From NCBI RefSeq assembly GCF_003633755.1, contig NZ_RBIL01000002.1:992001-1056000 (forward strand): a DNA stretch of 64,000 bases. Direction: 5' to 3'. The notes beneath the pieces were generated by a model. The model saw only the letters and a list, made by a program, of their open reading frames with translations, ran no database searches and had not been told where the DNA came from. Origin of the DNA: Solirubrobacter pauli (GTDB lineage Bacteria; Actinomycetota; Thermoleophilia; Solirubrobacterales; Solirubrobacteraceae). The number at the start of each line of letters is the position of its first letter. Position 1 is the stretch's first letter. The position numbers were made by a program, and so were the translations under genes. Of the stretch, positions 61,897 to 64,000 are shown in pieces.

Positions 61897-64000
61897 TGGC
61901 GCGCTACACGGACGAGTCGCGCGAGCGGGTCCGGGACGCCGTCGACTTCGCCGAGGTCGTGGGCGCGCGGACGGAGCTGCGCCGGTCCGGCATCGCCCGG
62001 CTGGAAGGGCTGTGCCCGTTCCACGACGAGCGCTCGCCGTCGTTCGGCATCAACCCGACGGAGAAGGTCTACTACTGCTTCGGCTGCGGCGCGGGCGGCG
62101 ACGTCTTCAAGTTCGTCATGGAGACGGAGAACCTGAACTTCGGCGAGGCCCTGGAGTCGCTCGCGGAGCGGTACCGCGTGCCGCTCGAGCGCGAGTCGGA
62201 GGACCCGCGGGAGGCTGAGCGCCGGCAGCGGCGCGACCGGCTGCTCGCCCTGCTCGAGCGCACGGCGGCCTACTACGTGCGCGTGCTGTGGGAGTCGCCC
62301 GAGGCCGAGGAGGCGCGCGCCTACCTGCAGTCGCGTGGGCTCGAGGAGGGTGCGCTGCGGGCGTTCCGGGTCGGGTACGCGCCGGACACGTGGGATCGCG
62401 TGGTGCTCGGGTCGCGGAAGGCCGGTTACGGGGAAGGCGAGCTGGTGGCGGCGGGGTTGGCCTCGCGCTCCAGCCGCGGCACGCTGATCGATCGCTTCCG
62501 CGGGCGGATCACGTTCCCGCTGGCCGACGAGCGCGGCCGCGTGCTCGGCTTCGGCGCGCGGGCGATGAAGCCTGACGACAAGCCGAAGTACCTCAACACG
62601 TCCGAGAGCGAGCTGTTCCACAAGGGGCGGATCGTCTACGGCGCCGATCTGGCCCGCGCCGCGGCGGCCAAGGCGGGGCGCGTGGTGCTCGTGGAGGGCT
62701 ACACCGACGTGATCGCGCTGCACCAGGCGGGCGTGCCGGAGGTCGTCGCGCAGATGGGCACGGCGCTGACCGACGCCCAGGTCGACGCGATCGCGCGGCT
62801 CGCGCCCAAGGCGTTGTTCTGCCAGGACCCGGACCGCGCCGGCCAGGAGTCGGTCGCGAAGGGGATCGCGGCCCTGCGCACGCACAACAAAGGCCGGTCG
62901 ACGCGCGCCGTCGAGTTCCGCATCGTGCGGCTACCGCTGGGCGAGGACCCGGCGGACGTCGTCCAGAAGGCCGGCGCCGAGCGGATGCGCGAGCTGCTGG
63001 AGAAGGCGATCCCGATCGAGCGCTTCGAGGTCGAGCGTGCGCTGGAGCAGCCCGACTCGAGCACGGACGACATGCTCTCCGCCATCAAGCCGATCATCGC
63101 GTCGATGTCGGCGACGCTGCTCCGTGACGAGCTCGTGCGCCTGGTCGCGGACCGCTTCGCGATGCGCCCGGAGCTCGTCAACCAGCTCCTGCAGGCGCCG
63201 GACACCCGGCAGCCGCCGTTCACCGCGCGCTCGCGCGGCGACATGCGCGGGCGCGGCGAGCCCGGCCGCGGCGGCAATCCGCCGCGTGCCGGCTGGACCC
63301 GGGGCGGAGCGGGCCAGCAACGGCCGGCGGGCGGCGGCTACGCCCAGGGCGGCAATGGCCAGGACGGCGGCTATGCCCAAGGAGGGGGCGGACCGCGGCC
63401 CGGAGGCCAAGCGGCACCGCGACAGGCCGGTGCCGGGCAGCACCCGAGCGCGCAGGCGGGCGGCGGGCAAGCGCATACGCAGAATCCGCACCCGGGCGCC
63501 GGTCAGGGGCAGTCGCACCCGGGCGCCGGGCAAGGGCAGACGCACTCGGGCGCCGGTCAGGGGCAGTCGCACCCGGGCGCCGCTCAGGGGCAGCCGCCGT
63601 TGCCGCCGGACGCCGGGCAAGCGCAGCCGCGACCCGCGGCCCCCGATCACGCGCACGCCGCGCAACACGGGCAGCGTGAGGCCGGGGCGGGTCCCGCGGC
63701 TCCTCAGCCGGGCACCGGGGGCGCCGCAACGCCCGCGAACTCGACCGGGCTGGACGCCCACCCGCCGGGCCCGCAGAGCTTTCCGGGCACGTCCGGCACC
63801 GTCGGCGCGCCCGCGGACCCGTTCGCCGATGGGCCGCCTCCGCCCGAGTGGGACGGGTTCTCCGGCGGGGAGGACGTCGACCCGGGGGGATTCGGGTCGC
63901 CTGACGAATGGGCGGACGCTTCGGGAGCCGTCGATCCAGGCCCCGTGGGACCGCCTCCGGGCGCCTGGGAGCAGCCTCCGCCCGCTGGATGGTCGCCGCA
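61896..64000 (+). CDS. dnaG: DNA primase DnaG (3' end outside window)
   Basis: 701 codons are visible from ATG 61896, and the frame is still open at the right edge. The CHC2 zinc finger has CPFH at about 39-42 and CFGCG near 60. The N-terminal catalytic part has the TGEG-like RGRITFPL. The TOPRIM domain (about 262-345) has VEGYTDVIALHQAG and the metal pair FCQDPDRAG. After residue 435 comes a very long Gly/Pro/Gln/Ala-rich tail with four exact-length repeats, where a helicase-binding domain is expected. That domain may lie beyond the edge or be absent. Confidence 0.94.
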   Translation, partial: MARYTDESRERVRDAVDFAEVVGARTELRRSGIARLEGLCPFHDERSPSFGINPTEKVYYCFGCGAGGDVFKFVMETENLNFGEALESLAERYRVPLERESEDPREAERRQRRDRLLALLERTAAYYVRVLWESPEAEEARAYLQSRGLEEGALRAFRVGYAPDTWDRVVLGSRKAGYGEGELVAAGLASRSSRGTLIDRFRGRITFPLADERGRVLGFGARAMKPDDKPKYLNTSESELFHKGRIVYGADLARAAAAKAGRVVLVEGYTDVIALHQAGVPEVVAQMGTALTDAQVDAIARLAPKALFCQDPDRAGQESVAKGIAALRTHNKGRSTRAVEFRIVRLPLGEDPADVVQKAGAERMRELLEKAIPIERFEVERALEQPDSSTDDMLSAIKPIIASMSATLLRDELVRLVADRFAMRPELVNQLLQAPDTRQPPFTARSRGDMRGRGEPGRGGNPPRAGWTRGGAGQQRPAGGGYAQGGNGQDGGYAQGGGGPRPGGQAAPRQAGAGQHPSAQAGGGQAHTQNPHPGAGQGQSHPGAGQGQTHSGAGQGQSHPGAAQGQPPLPPDAGQAQPRPAAPDHAHAAQHGQREAGAGPAAPQPGTGGAATPANSTGLDAHPPGPQSFPGTSGTVGAPADPFADGPPPPEWDGFSGGEDVDPGGFGSPDEWADASGAVDPGPVGPPPGAWEQPPPAGWSP
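63489..63596 (+). repeat. Four 27-bp tandem repeats within dnaG
   Basis: In-frame units at 63489, 63516, 63543 and 63570 encode HPGAGQGQS, HPGAGQGQT, HSGAGQGQS and HPGAAQGQP. They are perfectly spaced and nearly identical at DNA level, so copy number may vary between strains. Confidence 0.85.

Noticed and set aside
63489-63596. A CRISPR-like repeat array
   Set aside because: The four 27-bp units are directly tandem, have no spacers and are in frame within dnaG.

Overview
The window is chromosomal DNA from a high-GC actinobacterium. The best fit is the deep-branching class Thermoleophilia, order Solirubrobacterales (Solirubrobacter/Conexibacter type). The reasons are strong GC bias at third codon positions, an actinobacterial housekeeping gene order, a monoderm type IV pilus set without a PilQ secretin, many short secreted proteins with Ca-binding repeats, and an aroK-aroB fusion. 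This placement is inference from gene content. I see no rRNA, tRNA, CRISPR array, transposase or phage genes, and no gene-free stretch longer than 300 bases.

Layout. 1-4.8 kb: a truncated secreted MopE-like gene, an SDR/SurA-like pair, a two-domain sulfurtransferase, an NlpC/P60 hydrolase and a DUF429 gene. 4.8-13.4 kb: ynfA, then an overlapping recC-recB-recD operon for double-strand break repair. 13.4-16.9 kb: small accessory genes, including a 57-residue zinc-finger protein. 16.9-26.8 kb: a type IV pilus region with a four-gene pilin/minor pilin operon, a separately controlled pilA behind a cyclic-di-GMP riboswitch, and then pilM, pilD and pilN-pilO-pilP-like genes. 26.9-31.0 kb: aroC, a fused aroKB, aroQ and a Pro peptidase. 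A 5.9 kb accessory block (31.1-36.9 kb) separates these from their usual partners efp and nusB. 36.9-52 kb: efp, nusB, xseB, ispA, dxs, tlyA, nadK, recN, pyrG, an M20 peptidase, a Nudix hydrolase, xerD and deoB, with a secreted metzincin between dxs and tlyA. 51-58 kb: a lipoprotein peptidase, fpg, glutaredoxin, recO, and a LysR/SDR cluster with a tautomerase. 58-64 kb: ppdK, dgt and a dnaG that runs off the right edge.

The most interesting signal is regulatory. Six sites match a sigma-28 (FliA/WhiG-type) promoter with an exact 15-base spacer (YAAR-N15-GYCGATRN). They stand before the minor-pilin operon, pilA, pilM, pilN, a secreted IPT/Ca-repeat protein and a secreted metzincin. In four of them the start codon lies only 7-8 bases after the -10 element, which implies leaderless mRNAs. 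The pilA transcript made from one of these promoters also carries a GEMM-I (cyclic-di-GMP-I) riboswitch and a hairpin over its ribosome binding site. WhiG is held by the cyclic-di-GMP-dependent anti-sigma factor RsiG in actinobacteria, so pilA may be under two stacked cyclic-di-GMP controls.

A second pattern covers housekeeping and accessory genes: a TANNNT box 6-9 bases before the start codon at thirteen genes, the expected geometry of leaderless transcripts. It helps choose several start codons. Two essential-type genes, efp and recO, lack a standard start codon where their conserved N-termini should begin. Four of seven convergent gene pairs share their stop codons in a single CTAG.
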